Shown: positions 31,634 to 38,429 of the stretch, one piece after another
Layout: each line of letters opens with the position of its first letter
Position numbering within the stretch: the first letter of the stretch is position 1
From: an uncultured Oscillospiraceae bacterium
GTDB taxonomy: Bacteria > Bacillota_A > Clostridia > Oscillospirales > Oscillospiraceae
Direction of reading: 5' to 3'
NCBI GenBank assembly: GCA_910579155.1
Contig: CAJTTS010000024.1
Span: 1 to 38,429, forward strand
Length of the DNA: 38,429 nucleotides
The notes under the pieces: generated by a model
Told to the model about the DNA's origin: nothing
What the model saw: the letters and a program-made list of their open reading frames with translations, nothing else
Database searches by the model: none
Translations under genes and position numbers: made by a program

Positions 31634-32293
31634 ATGTTCAACATTCAAGACGCCTTGTACATCCCTGGGTTTGGCTTCAGCGTAACCAAGACCAAGGACC
31701 AGAGCCTGGGCAGCCCCGAAGCGGACTTTGCCGCGCTGATGGGGGAGGTCCGGGCCGCGCAGGAGAAGCGGAAAGCCGAGGAGGAGGCCAACGGGCCCTT
31801 TATCCGGGCGGAGCTGGCCCAGGAGGACATCAGGGAGCTTGCCACGCGCTATGATCCCGACAACATGACGCAGGAGGAATACGATTCCTTCCTCGATGAT
31901 TTGATCGAGAGAGGCGTCCTGGAAAAAAAGGATTTGAACTATATTGATTACCGCGGAGATCTCATACCGAACGGGCAGTATATCTGTGTTGGTCAGGTGG
32001 ATTTGTTGGGAGACGGCGGCCCCGGTAACTTCGCTGATTGCTTTAAGGACTGCATTTGCAGTTCTATCTGGACCGGCCAGGGGGGGCGCCCCTCTCTCTT
32101 CGACTTTGCCTCGTTAACTCGTCCCACGAATTCCAACGTGCTGGCTTGGGCAAGGGAAGCGAGCCTGTGGAAGCCCGAGGGGCCTGCCAGTATCTTGTTG
32201 GATGCGGAAAACAGGCGCAAAGAAATATATACCGTACTGGCGGATGCCTTGGATGCCATGCAGCGCCAGCGCCTGACTCTGGGGCTGGCCTGA
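31634..32293 (+). CDS. Hypothetical 219-aa soluble protein
   Basis: Not recognised. ATG at 31634 after AGGAGATGG. The N-terminus is IQDALYIPGFGFSVTKTKDQSL; residues 35-60 are a charged helix (EVRAAQEKRKAEEEANGPF); the middle is acidic (YDPDNMTQEEYDSFLDDLIERGVLEKKDLNYIDYRGDLIP), with clustered cysteines FADCFKDCICSSIW near 140; the C-terminus is helical. No signal peptide or membrane segment. The middle resembles short structural proteins of clostridial accessory regions, but no family can be named. A promoter for glnS follows. Confidence 0.7.
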   Translation: MFNIQDALYIPGFGFSVTKTKDQSLGSPEADFAALMGEVRAAQEKRKAEEEANGPFIRAELAQEDIRELATRYDPDNMTQEEYDSFLDDLIERGVLEKKDLNYIDYRGDLIPNGQYICVGQVDLLGDGGPGNFADCFKDCICSSIWTGQGGRPSLFDFASLTRPTNSNVLAWAREASLWKPEGPASILLDAENRRKEIYTVLADALDAMQRQRLTLGLA

Positions 32294-32407
32294 AGCCGTC
32301 ATGGGCGGCAGCGCCAGGCGCCGAGGTTCGTGATGGGTGTAAACTTCGCCGGTATCAGCGGCCAAATATCGCGGGTGCGATCTGGGAAGTGCCTGTAAAA
32401 GTCCCTG

Positions 32408-32467
32408 TTGCTTTTCCGAACAAAACCGGATATAATAGGTGGGCTTTGGAAGTTGCCAAAGCCCACC
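32408..32467 (+). promoter_or_regulatory. glnS promoter with a hairpin at the transcript start
   Basis: TTGCTT (32408-32413), a 17-bp spacer and TATAAT (32431-32436). A 12-bp perfect stem GGTGGGCTTTGG / CCAAAGCCCACC (32438-32449 with 32456-32467) begins one base after the -10, so the RNA 5' end would lie in or at this hairpin. It could stabilise the mRNA or serve as a protein-binding site at the start point. No T-box features were seen. Confidence 0.65.
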
Positions 32468-32492
32468 ATTTTATTTACAAGGAGTGACAGAC

Positions 32493-34178
32493 ATGGCTGA
32501 AGAGCTGAACGTATCCATGAGCCAGAACTTTATCCACGACTTTATCGATGAGGACATCGCTCAGGGCGGGCAGTACCAGGGCATGACTGTCCACACCCGT
32601 TTCCCGCCCGAGCCCAACGGCTACCTCCACATCGGCCACTGTAAGGCGCTGACCATCGACTTCGGCACCGCGGAGAAGTACGGCGGCATGTGCAACCTGC
32701 GCATGGATGATACCAACCCCACTAAGGAGGACGTGGAGTACGTGGAGGCCATCCAGGAGGACATCCACTGGCTGGGTTTCGACTGGGGAGACCGGTTCTA
32801 TTACGCCTCCGACTACTTCGACAAGATGTACGAGTACGCGGTGGAGCTCATCAAGAAGGGGCTGGCCTACGTGTGCGAGCTGTCCCCGGAGGAGTTCAAG
32901 GAACACCGGGGCGCCATCGGCGTGCCCGCCACCTCCCCCTACCGGGACCGGCCCATGGAGGAGTCCCTGGACCTCTTTGAGCGGATGAAGAACGGCGAGT
33001 TCGAGGAGGGAAAAATGACTCTGCGGGCCAAGATCGACTTGGCCTCCGGCAACTTCAATATGCGCGACCCGGTGATCTACCGCATCAACCATGCCCACCA
33101 CCACCGCCAGGGGGACAAGTGGTGCATCTATCCCATGTACGACTTCGCCCACCCCATCGAGGACGCGCTGGAGGGCATCACCCATTCCCTGTGCTCCCTG
33201 GAGTTTGAGAACCACCGTCCCCTGTATGACTGGGTGGTGGAGCACGTGTCTATCCCCTACCACAAGCCCCGGCAGATCGAGTTCGCCCGGCTGGGCATCA
33301 ACCACACCGTCATGAGCAAGCGCAAGCTGCGCCAGCTCGTCGAGGAGGGCCGGGTGTCCGGCTGGGACGACCCCCGTATGCCTACCCTGTGCGGCCTGCG
33401 CCGGAGGGGGTACACCCCCAAGTCCATCCGTAATTTCTGCGACCGGGTGGGGGTGACCAAGTCGGACAATACCATCGAGTACGCCTTCCTGGAATACTGC
33501 CTCCGGGAGGACCTGAACGAGACCGCCCGGCGGGTGATGGCGGTGCTGCGTCCCGTGAAGCTGGTCATCACCAACTATCCTGCGGGGCAGAGCGAGAGCT
33601 TTGAGGTGGAGAACAACCCCAACCGCCCGGAGGACGGCACCCGGACGGTGACATTCTCCCGGGAGCTGTGGGTGGAGGCGGAGGACTTCCTACCCGAGCC
33701 CATTCCCAAGTACAAGCGCCTGTACCCCAACGGGCCGGAGTGCCGGTTGAAGGGGGCCTATCTCATCAAGTGCGTGGGCTACGAGACGGATGATGAGGGG
33801 AACGTTACCGAGATCGCCGCCGAGTACGACCCGGACAGCCGGGGCGGAAACCCCGCCGATGGCCGCAAGGTGAAGGGGGCCACCATCCACTGGGTGGACG
33901 CTGCCACCGCTGTGGACGCGGAAGTGCGGCTGTACGACAACCTGTTTTCCGACCCGGAGCCGGACGCGGCGGGCAAGGACTTTTTGGAGTGCCTGAACCC
34001 CAATTCCCTGGAGGTGCTCACCGGGTGCAAGGTGGAGGCGGGGCTGGCGGACGCTCAGCCGTCGGACCGGTTCCAGTTCATGCGTCAGGGGTACTTCTGC
34101 GCCGACAGCAAGGATTCCAAGTCCGGACACCTGGTGTTTAACCGGGCGGTGAGCTTGAAGGACAGCTTTAAGCCGTGA
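32493..34178 (+). CDS. glnS: Glutaminyl-tRNA synthetase
   Basis: 561 aa class I aminoacyl-tRNA synthetase. HIGH motif in [15 protein letters not shown] (residues 46-49), GlnRS-type [15 protein letters not shown]-like MSKRK at 274-278, and the C-terminal beta-barrel anticodon domain ([26 protein letters not shown] ...). GlnRS rather than GluRS is indicated by [15 protein letters not shown] and the C-terminal barrels. Many Firmicutes lack it and use GatCAB, so this is the less common route. RBS AAGGAG. Confidence 0.96.
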   Translation: MAEELNVSMSQNFIHDFIDEDIAQGGQYQGMTVHTRFPPEPNGYLHIGHCKALTIDFGTAEKYGGMCNLRMDDTNPTKEDVEYVEAIQEDIHWLGFDWGDRFYYASDYFDKMYEYAVELIKKGLAYVCELSPEEFKEHRGAIGVPATSPYRDRPMEESLDLFERMKNGEFEEGKMTLRAKIDLASGNFNMRDPVIYRINHAHHHRQGDKWCIYPMYDFAHPIEDALEGITHSLCSLEFENHRPLYDWVVEHVSIPYHKPRQIEFARLGINHTVMSKRKLRQLVEEGRVSGWDDPRMPTLCGLRRRGYTPKSIRNFCDRVGVTKSDNTIEYAFLEYCLREDLNETARRVMAVLRPVKLVITNYPAGQSESFEVENNPNRPEDGTRTVTFSRELWVEAEDFLPEPIPKYKRLYPNGPECRLKGAYLIKCVGYETDDEGNVTEIAAEYDPDSRGGNPADGRKVKGATIHWVDAATAVDAEVRLYDNLFSDPEPDAAGKDFLECLNPNSLEVLTGCKVEAGLADAQPSDRFQFMRQGYFCADSKDSKSGHLVFNRAVSLKDSFKP

Positions 34179-34197
34179 CGTAAAGCGGAGGTTTGTG

Positions 34198-34818
34198 ATG
34201 CCAAAGATTTTTCTTCACGGTTCGGGGCATAAGGCCGCGAGCTGGAATGAGACAATCTCTTATATGGGGCACGGAGACGATATCTTGTGCCCGAATTTGT
34301 CCGCGATTCTGAACGGAAAAGAGGCGGACTATCCGAACCTGCGCGCTTCTTTCGCGGAATATTGCAGTAGAATTGATGAACAAATTCATTTGTGCGGCAT
34401 TTCCCTGGGAGGGATTTTAGCGTTAAGCTATGCCCTGGATCATCCGGAGAAAGTGAAGACGCTGGTCCTGATTGGAACGCCTCACAAAGTACCAAAAGCA
34501 GCATTTGGCCTTCAAAATGTGATTTTTAGATTTTTGCCGGAATCGGTTTTTGAAAATATGGCGTTTGGCAAAAAGGACACTTTCATTTTGGGAAATTCCA
34601 TGAAAAATCTGGATTTCAGTAACAAGTTGCGAGATATTCAGTGTCCGGCGCTGATAGTCTGCGGAAAGAAAGATCGTGCAAACATTAAGTCGGCCTATTA
34701 TCTTTCTGAAAATATTAAAAATGCGGAATTGAGAATCATTGAAAATACCGGACACGTTGTAAACGAGGAGGCGCCGAAGGCTTTGGCAGACTTACTGGAC
34801 GGATTTTATGAGATGTAA
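34198..34818 (+). CDS. Alpha/beta hydrolase
   Basis: 206 aa. Oxyanion region LHGSGHKAASW, nucleophile elbow CGISLGG, acid in VCGKKDRAN and histidine in IENTGHVVNEEAP give a full Ser-Asp-His triad. The substrate is unknown. GC content is clearly lower and codon use AT-richer than in glnS 19 bp upstream, suggesting separate acquisition although it may share the glnS transcript. RBS GGAGG before the ATG at 34198. Confidence 0.88.
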   Translation: MPKIFLHGSGHKAASWNETISYMGHGDDILCPNLSAILNGKEADYPNLRASFAEYCSRIDEQIHLCGISLGGILALSYALDHPEKVKTLVLIGTPHKVPKAAFGLQNVIFRFLPESVFENMAFGKKDTFILGNSMKNLDFSNKLRDIQCPALIVCGKKDRANIKSAYYLSENIKNAELRIIENTGHVVNEEAPKALADLLDGFYEM

Positions 34819-35231
34819 TGTATAAAGGGTGGACTACATTACATTGACTGCGGTTCATTTGTGGCAGAATGGCACAGGCTGGAGAGGCGGTGATCGACCA
34901 GCAGGAGGGAACCGAAGCGGGAGCGTCCGGGGATGACCCGGGCGCTCCGTTCTCTTTATAGGCCCTCTGCTAAGAGCGCACTTGCCCACCACCGGCTTGG
35001 GCGCGATGGTGGTACTGCCTGACGGCAACCGTGCGCCCTCCGGGGACGGCTCCCGCCGGACGTTCCTTTCCTGCCCAGTATGGACAGGCCAGCAGACGCC
35101 AACGGCGGCTTGTGCGTCGGGCAGAGCTTCGCCGATGCACTGGGGACTTGGGGGCCGTGAGCCATCAACAAGCACGCGCCGGGTATATACGGCGCATTGC
35201 TTGCTACTACTATCAACGCCTATAATGAGGG
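34819..35231. other. Spacer with terminator-like hairpin, no clear gene
   Basis: GC-rich again, unlike both neighbours. A hairpin at 34920-34948 (12-bp stem with one mismatch, then GTTCTCTTTA) may terminate the hydrolase transcript. The open frames 34855-35216 on either strand lack RBS and family resemblance. It may be a relic of a mobile element. Confidence 0.45.
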
Positions 35232-35260
35232 TTGAAAGTCGCTTGCGTTAGTGCTATACT
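35232..35260 (+). promoter_or_regulatory. Promoter of the MazG-like gene
   Basis: TTGAAA (35232-35237), a 17-bp spacer and TATACT (35255-35260), about 50 bp before the start codon. Confidence 0.7.
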
Positions 35261-35308
35261 TGGTTCGTGCTAATTCGACAAATCCCAGTTTGCGGAGGAA
35301 ATTGTATT

Positions 35309-35656
35309 ATGGAAGTGACAATAGCGGAACTGGAAGCTTATTTACTTGACCATTACAGGAATGGTGGGATCGACCAAAGTTTATTTATGAAACTCGTAGA
35401 AGAAATTGGTGAAGTGGCCGAAGTTCTAAATAAAAAAGCAGGAAGGAAAAAGCCGGATAGTAAGGATTTACAAGCTCAACTGGGTAATGAACTGGCGGAT
35501 GTGATACATTACGCTGTTGCCATTGCTGCACTAAATGGCCTTGATATAAATAAATTTATCATAGAAAAAGATAAGATAGCTTCTGTAAAATACAACCATA
35601 GAATAAATTTGGAACAGTTTACCATAGATAAGAGAAACGAGAAGTCAGATTGCTGA
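35309..35656 (+). CDS. MazG-like nucleotide pyrophosphohydrolase
   Basis: 115 aa all-alpha NTP-PPase. The metal-binding EExxE pattern is in VEEIGEVAEVL and the ExxD in LGNELADVIHYAVAIA, the hallmarks of the MazG fold. Such small forms hydrolyse dNTPs or NTPs, often house-cleaning or phage/mobile-element linked. AT-rich; RBS GGAGGA. Its last 12 bases overlap the convergent recombinase fragment, so the mobile-element junction lies here. Confidence 0.85.
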   Translation: MEVTIAELEAYLLDHYRNGGIDQSLFMKLVEEIGEVAEVLNKKAGRKKPDSKDLQAQLGNELADVIHYAVAIAALNGLDINKFIIEKDKIASVKYNHRINLEQFTIDKRNEKSDC

Positions 35657-35824
35657 ATTCCAGTTTAACGGGGCGCTTTCTCTTTTTGGGTGAAATCCCC
35701 CTTGACAAATGCTCTCTTGATTCTGGATACTGTAGCTGTCCCCATCCAAATTATCGTCGCGGGAAAGGCGCTCATAGTGGAACGCCGTGGTCTCGCGGCC
35801 CTTTTTGCTCTTTGACTGTTTCAT
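35645..35824 (-). pseudogene. Truncated large serine recombinase (TnpX/TndX type), N-terminal fragment
   Basis: The first 36 residues (KQSKSKKGRETTAFHYERLS followed by RDDNLDGDSYSIQNQ) match the start of integrative-element serine recombinases, including the catalytic serine in YERLS. After IQNQ the frame runs into an unrelated tail (ESICQGGFHPKRE ...) and stops at 59 aa, where full proteins have about 500-560. The ATG at 35824 has GGAGG upstream. The break point near 35715 is a probable deletion junction, so the element can no longer excise by itself. Confidence 0.85.
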
Positions 35825-35911
35825 CACAGCCTCCTTTCCGGCAGCCAAACAGCAGTATTTACGGGTTTACTTTACCACGTCTGGCCGGTAATGTCACGGA
35901 TGCGGCAGTAT

Positions 35912-36094
35912 TTATTGGAACGATGCGTCGGTACGCATCAGATTCAGCAGCAGCGTTGCCAGGGACGTTTCCCCGGTTTCCTGGAACACGGGCTGGACTA
36001 CGAAGGTCCGGCCATCAAAGCGGTAGGTGGAGGTCACATCCAGTGAGTTGGGTGCCTCCCGTGCCCCAGCGTCAGGGGCAGCAATGTGTTTCAT
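35912..36094 (-). CDS. TnpW-like transposon-encoded small protein
   Basis: 60 aa. STYRFDGRTFVVQPVFQETGETSLATLLLNLMRTD matches the short TnpW family (Y-R-F-G-x-T-x-Y-x-V ... L-x-x-L-I) found next to large serine recombinases of Tn4451-like elements. ATG at 36094 after GGGAGG. The longer frame to 36214 crosses a large hairpin and is rejected. Function unknown. Confidence 0.75.
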   Translation of the reverse strand: MKHIAAPDAGAREAPNSLDVTSTYRFDGRTFVVQPVFQETGETSLATLLLNLMRTDASFQ

Positions 36095-36117
36095 AGATGC
36101 CTCCCATTGAATAAGGA

Positions 36118-36177
36118 CAGCCGCGCCGGGATATAGCGGTGCCGCAAACATCTGCGGCCATGTTCCGGCGCGGCTGT
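36118..36177. repeat. Nested inverted repeat upstream of the TnpW-like gene
   Basis: Outer arms AGCCGCGCCGG / CCGGCGCGGCT (near 36119-36129 and 36166-36176) surround an inner hairpin GCCGCA / TGCGGC. It could be a terminator without a U-tract or a recombination/replication structure of the element. Confidence 0.65.
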
Positions 36178-36598
36178 ATGTTCCGTTTCGATGCAGTTTC
36201 GCCGTATTTGCCACGCATCCCCGGCGAAAGGGGGTATTGCCTCTTATTCATGGGTCGCCGCTGGCGCGGCCGTCATAACTCCACAGCACCGTTCTGAACG
36301 TATGCCGCAGGGTTCCGTCACAAGTCTATGGACGGGCGTGAGCAAGTCTCATTGTCCCCCATGTAGGTCAATGCGTCCTGGACGCGACTCCAGTTTACAA
36401 GGGCCTCATTGATCGCTCCTACAGCTTGTCCATATTCCCCCTTTCACAAGCTGTCATCCTGGCGGCGCGCCCTATCCCGCTGCTGCATGGGTTTTGTACC
36501 CGCAATACCGTATGTTCAGTTGTCGATGTACGAGTGAAGGGTGAAAGGAAAACGTGCCCTTCACCTAACGTCCTTAAAACGGGGTTTTGGTAGGGATG
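36178..36598 (-). other. Decayed coding region between sigma factor and TnpW
   Basis: No intact gene. On the minus strand near 36346-36440 a short open stretch reads ... AINEALVNWSRVQDALTYMG followed by DNETCSRPSIDL and a stop. It looks like the C-terminus of a real protein but lacks a start in frame. This is where Tn916-type elements carry orf8 and related small genes, so it is probably relic sequence. Confidence 0.4.
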
Positions 36599-37084
36599 TC
36601 AGGCCATATTTTTCAAAAATAGCAAAAGTTTTTTCTTGGCCGCAGCCAGACACTCAACGATGCTCGGATGCTGGACGCCCTCCGCTTCTGCGATTTGCCG
36701 TACTGTCAGATCGTTTACGCAGTATAGCCACAAACGGCGGCGCTGTGTGGCGGTCAGGCAGCTATCCACGCCTTCCATGAGTAAGCGGCGCAGTTCCGCA
36801 CGTTCCTGTTGCTCCTGGAGCATGATTAGATATTCCTCCGGCGATTGCACAGCTATGGTCTGCTCCGACAAGCCCTGCAATGACAAAGTGCGCTTGGAAA
36901 AAGCAACGCCCGCATTGTCAATTTTATGGTAATCACCGTCAGACCACTCCTTCCAGCGCCGAAATTCCTCCGGGCTGGTGAAGTTCTCTACAGTGAGCCG
37001 AATCAGGGTTCCCCTGGAATCAATATATACGATGGCCTCCGGGTCCATTTTGTTCAGAGCATAGTCGCTCTTAGGGTCAAACAT
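36599..37084 (-). CDS. Conjugative-transposon sigma-70-like factor (Tn916 ORF7 type)
   Basis: 161 aa. The N-terminus (FDPKSDYALNKMDPEAIVYIDSRG ... EEFRRWKEWSDGDYHKID) is the variable region found in element-borne sigma-like proteins. The C-terminus is a sigma region 4 helix-turn-helix (LTATQRRRLWLYCVNDLTVRQIAEAEGVQHPSIVECLAAAKKKL). In Tn916 the equivalent drives excision and transfer genes. ATG at 37084 with GGAGGTAA. The reading frame is intact, although the recombinase it would serve is broken. Confidence 0.85.
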   Translation of the reverse strand: MFDPKSDYALNKMDPEAIVYIDSRGTLIRLTVENFTSPEEFRRWKEWSDGDYHKIDNAGVAFSKRTLSLQGLSEQTIAVQSPEEYLIMLQEQQERAELRRLLMEGVDSCLTATQRRRLWLYCVNDLTVRQIAEAEGVQHPSIVECLAAAKKKLLLFLKNMA

Positions 37085-37182
37085 TGTGTTTACCTCCGTT
37101 TCGTTCGTAAATGAGCTGGGACGGTGCTGCATCGAAACGGAGGGCGGGCCTCGGCACCCGCAGGAGCCGACAGGGTTTGCTA

Positions 37183-37247
37183 TTATTCGACAAAGCAGGA
37201 GGCTGGATACCCTTGGCGAGTATCCGGCCTCCTGCTTCATGGAATAA
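37183..37247. repeat. Imperfect hairpin upstream of the sigma factor
   Basis: 28-base arms (37183-37210 with 37220-37247) complementary at about 23 positions, core GCAGGAGGC.GGATAC, loop about 9 bases. It lies in the leader of the sigma-factor gene. The GGAGG within it is exposed only when unpaired, so it could act in regulation of the element. Confidence 0.55.
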
Positions 37248-37358
37248 TTTGTCTTTTTATCCTGGACAGATTGGTCATTATCATGGAGACAAGAGGGCAC
37301 GTTGCTGTCACAGATTTTTTTGACGATTGGCCTGACTTTAGAGCAGGCAAGCTAAATA

Positions 37359-37400
37359 AAAAAGCCATAGCTGCCTCCAAAACGGCAGTTATGGCTTTTT
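37359..37400. terminator. Bidirectional intrinsic terminator
   Basis: A 17-bp stem with one G-U pair, AAAAAGCCATAGCTGCC / GGCAGTTATGGCTTTTT, with A and T tracts suited to both strands. It lies between the divergent sigma-factor and XRE genes, probably insulating them. Confidence 0.85.
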
Positions 37401-37554
37401 GAGCATAGGAAAGCGTTCCGCAAAGCTGCCGTTTTTTTACAGCTTCCCGGAATGGAAGTTTTCAGAATATAGACTGATAGGGCTTGCTTGCCAGACTGAT
37501 AAGGTGCTGTTATTCCTTGTTCTGGACCGATAGAATAAGGTTGAGGTGACAAAT

Positions 37555-37923
37555 ATGTCAAATAAAAAATTTACGCCAGATGATAACTTGAAAAAGCTCG
37601 GTAAACAGGTCAGGCAGCTTCGGAAGGGCCGCAAATGGAGCCAGCAGAAATTATCTGATATTTCGGGTCTCGCGGTACGCACGATTTCCCGCATTGAGCG
37701 GGGCGTGATGAACCCGTCCTTTGAGGTGCTGGCCGCGCTGGTTGACGTATTGGGCATATCGTTCGATTTCCTGTTTGCATCCCCTAACGATCAGGACACT
37801 GGCCTCCAAGAGCTGATTGGGTTATATCGGGCCTGTCCGAAGCAAGGACAACGGCTGATTTTAGCGTCAACCCGCGCCATGGTACATGAATTGATGGAAG
37901 CTGATATCGCACAGCCTGTCTAA
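37555..37923 (+). CDS. XRE-family regulator (Tn916 ORF9 type)
   Basis: 122 aa. HTH domain LGKQVRQLRKGRKWSQQKLSDISGLAVRTISRIERGVMNPSFEVLAALVDVLG, followed by a helical C-terminus (LQELIGLYRACPKQGQRLILASTRAMVHEL). In Tn916-like elements the opposite-strand repressor ORF9 holds this position between the KTR gene and the sigma gene. ATG at 37555 after GAGGTGA. Confidence 0.88.
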   Translation: MSNKKFTPDDNLKKLGKQVRQLRKGRKWSQQKLSDISGLAVRTISRIERGVMNPSFEVLAALVDVLGISFDFLFASPNDQDTGLQELIGLYRACPKQGQRLILASTRAMVHELMEADIAQPV

Positions 37924-37943
37924 AGCGAATCTGGGAATCACAA

Positions 37944-37982
37944 AGCCGATAACAGCAGTTCAAAATCTGCTTGTTATCGGCT
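37944..37982. terminator. Hairpin after the XRE gene
   Basis: A 15-bp stem with one bulged base, AGCCGATAACAGCAG / CTGCTTGTTATCGGCT, 21 bp after the XRE stop. It also overlaps the ancestral 3' end of the convergent KTR gene. No long U-tract. Confidence 0.65.
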
Positions 37983-37988
37983 CTGCGT

Positions 37989-38162
37989 CTAAGCGTCTGG
38001 CTCTTTGATAACTGTGGTATGTAGTTGTTTGATGTTGATCAATGTCTCCTGCCTGCACTTGGGACAATAGAGTGGATAATTTTCAAGCACGGTATCATTC
38101 CGTATCTTTATTCGTATTTTACAGTTATAGGCAGGACATAGTACCCAATTTACTTTATCCAA
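37989..38162 (-). CDS. Cysteine-rich KTR-domain protein (Tn916 ORF6 type), probably with an early stop
   Basis: 57 aa, TTG start at 38162 four bases after AGGAGG. Matches the element-borne KTR family: WVLCPAYNCKIRIKIR, then LENYPLYCPKCRQETLINIK and QLHTTVIKEPDA. Relatives begin WILCPVCGNKTR and end ...PDAKTQSR. Here the second cysteine of the first pair is displaced (CPAYNC), the name-giving KTR reads KIR, and after PDA comes TAG followed in frame by ACG CAG AGC CGA TAA, i.e. TQSR and the usual stop. The K codon AAG has probably become TAG. Confidence 0.8.
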   Translation of the reverse strand: MDKVNWVLCPAYNCKIRIKIRNDTVLENYPLYCPKCRQETLINIKQLHTTVIKEPDA

Positions 38163-38429
38163 TAGTCCTCCTATCCCTTTTTAACATAATTGTTGCTAAA
38201 CGTCTAATTGGCAATTCTTCGTTAAAATACCGGAACCGCTTGTGCCACTACTGTTTTATCTAAAACAATGTATAGCGGTCCACATAGCCTTTCCACCGAT
38301 ACTATGAAATAGCAGTGTTTCACCAATTGCTGTAAAGAGGAAAATCTTCTCAATCCAAGTACAGTTCCCCCATTTTTTAAGGAACCACTGATTAAATTAC
38401 CCGTAGGATAAGAAATGTGATAGAATAAA
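38163..38429. other. AT-rich end of window, no intact gene seen
   Basis: No frame longer than about 40 codons with an RBS on either strand. In Tn916-type elements the region before the KTR gene on this strand holds cargo such as a tetracycline-resistance gene; its end could lie beyond base 38429, but nothing here identifies it. Confidence 0.4.

Noticed and set aside
32294..32407. T-box leader for glnS
   Set aside because: No T-box core sequence, specifier stem or antiterminator could be found in the 200 bp before glnS.
32438..32467. Intrinsic terminator upstream of glnS
   Set aside because: The hairpin begins at the -10 box of a good promoter and precedes the gene with no U-tract, so it belongs to the transcript start.
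34855..35216. Minus-strand frames of 86-106 aa between the hydrolase and MazG-like genes
   Set aside because: No RBS, no recognisable family, and composition typical of GC shadow frames.
37283..37402. 39-aa plus-strand frame ending in the bidirectional terminator
   Set aside because: It runs through the stem-loop of a strong terminator and has no RBS at a proper distance.

Overview
The window looks like a chromosomal stretch from a GC-rich member of the Clostridia, most likely family Oscillospiraceae (Flavonifractor/Lawsonibacter/Oscillibacter-like gut bacteria). The evidence is a Firmicutes-type long SRP RNA next to dnaX-ybaB, near-consensus sigma-A promoters, GGAGG ribosome binding sites, very GC-rich third codon positions, an ECF-transporter and queT repertoire, and a Tn916/Tn4451-style integrative-element remnant. 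This placement rests on gene content only; no database search was possible.

Layout. 1-5.1 kb (minus): the 5' part of recD2 and, from its own promoter, a three-gene operon of ATP-grasp enzyme, PHP phosphoesterase and polysaccharide deacetylase. 5.3-10.4 kb (plus): SRP RNA, dnaX, ybaB, a NUDIX hydrolase and an M3 oligopeptidase. 10.4-13.7 kb: an FMN-reductase-like flavoprotein, a DUF362 protein, mnmA, and a divergent small XRE regulator/hypothetical pair. 13.7-17.6 kb (minus): a tight six-gene operon headed by a MerR regulator with membrane helices and ending in an ABC exporter. 17.7-19.4 kb: metY between two large inverted-repeat elements that share a covarying core. 19.4-22.9 kb (minus): ComEA-like protein, response regulator, histidine kinase and GerMN lipoprotein. 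23-24.4 kb: a D-Ala-D-Ala carboxypeptidase. 24.8-27.5 kb: an ECF S-component divergent from a MocR regulator, then queT behind a structured leader that resembles a preQ1-III riboswitch. 27.7-34.2 kb (plus): a TipA-like MerR regulator, an AbrB-like protein, an EF-G paralogue, an unknown 219-aa protein, glnS and an alpha/beta hydrolase.

34.8-38.4 kb is lower in GC and is a decayed integrative element: a serine recombinase cut off after its catalytic region, a TnpW-like protein, a conjugative-transposon sigma factor, an XRE regulator in the opposite direction, and a KTR protein with a probable premature stop. The order and orientation match the Tn916 regulatory module (orf6-orf9-orf7) joined to a Tn4451/Tn5397-type recombinase end.

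The items most worth a second look are the paired hairpin elements around metY, the queT leader, the kinase-GerMN lipoprotein operon whose kinase N-terminus is encoded by a dispersed repeat, the MocR regulator with Arg in place of the PLP lysine, and the ATP-grasp/PHP/deacetylase operon.
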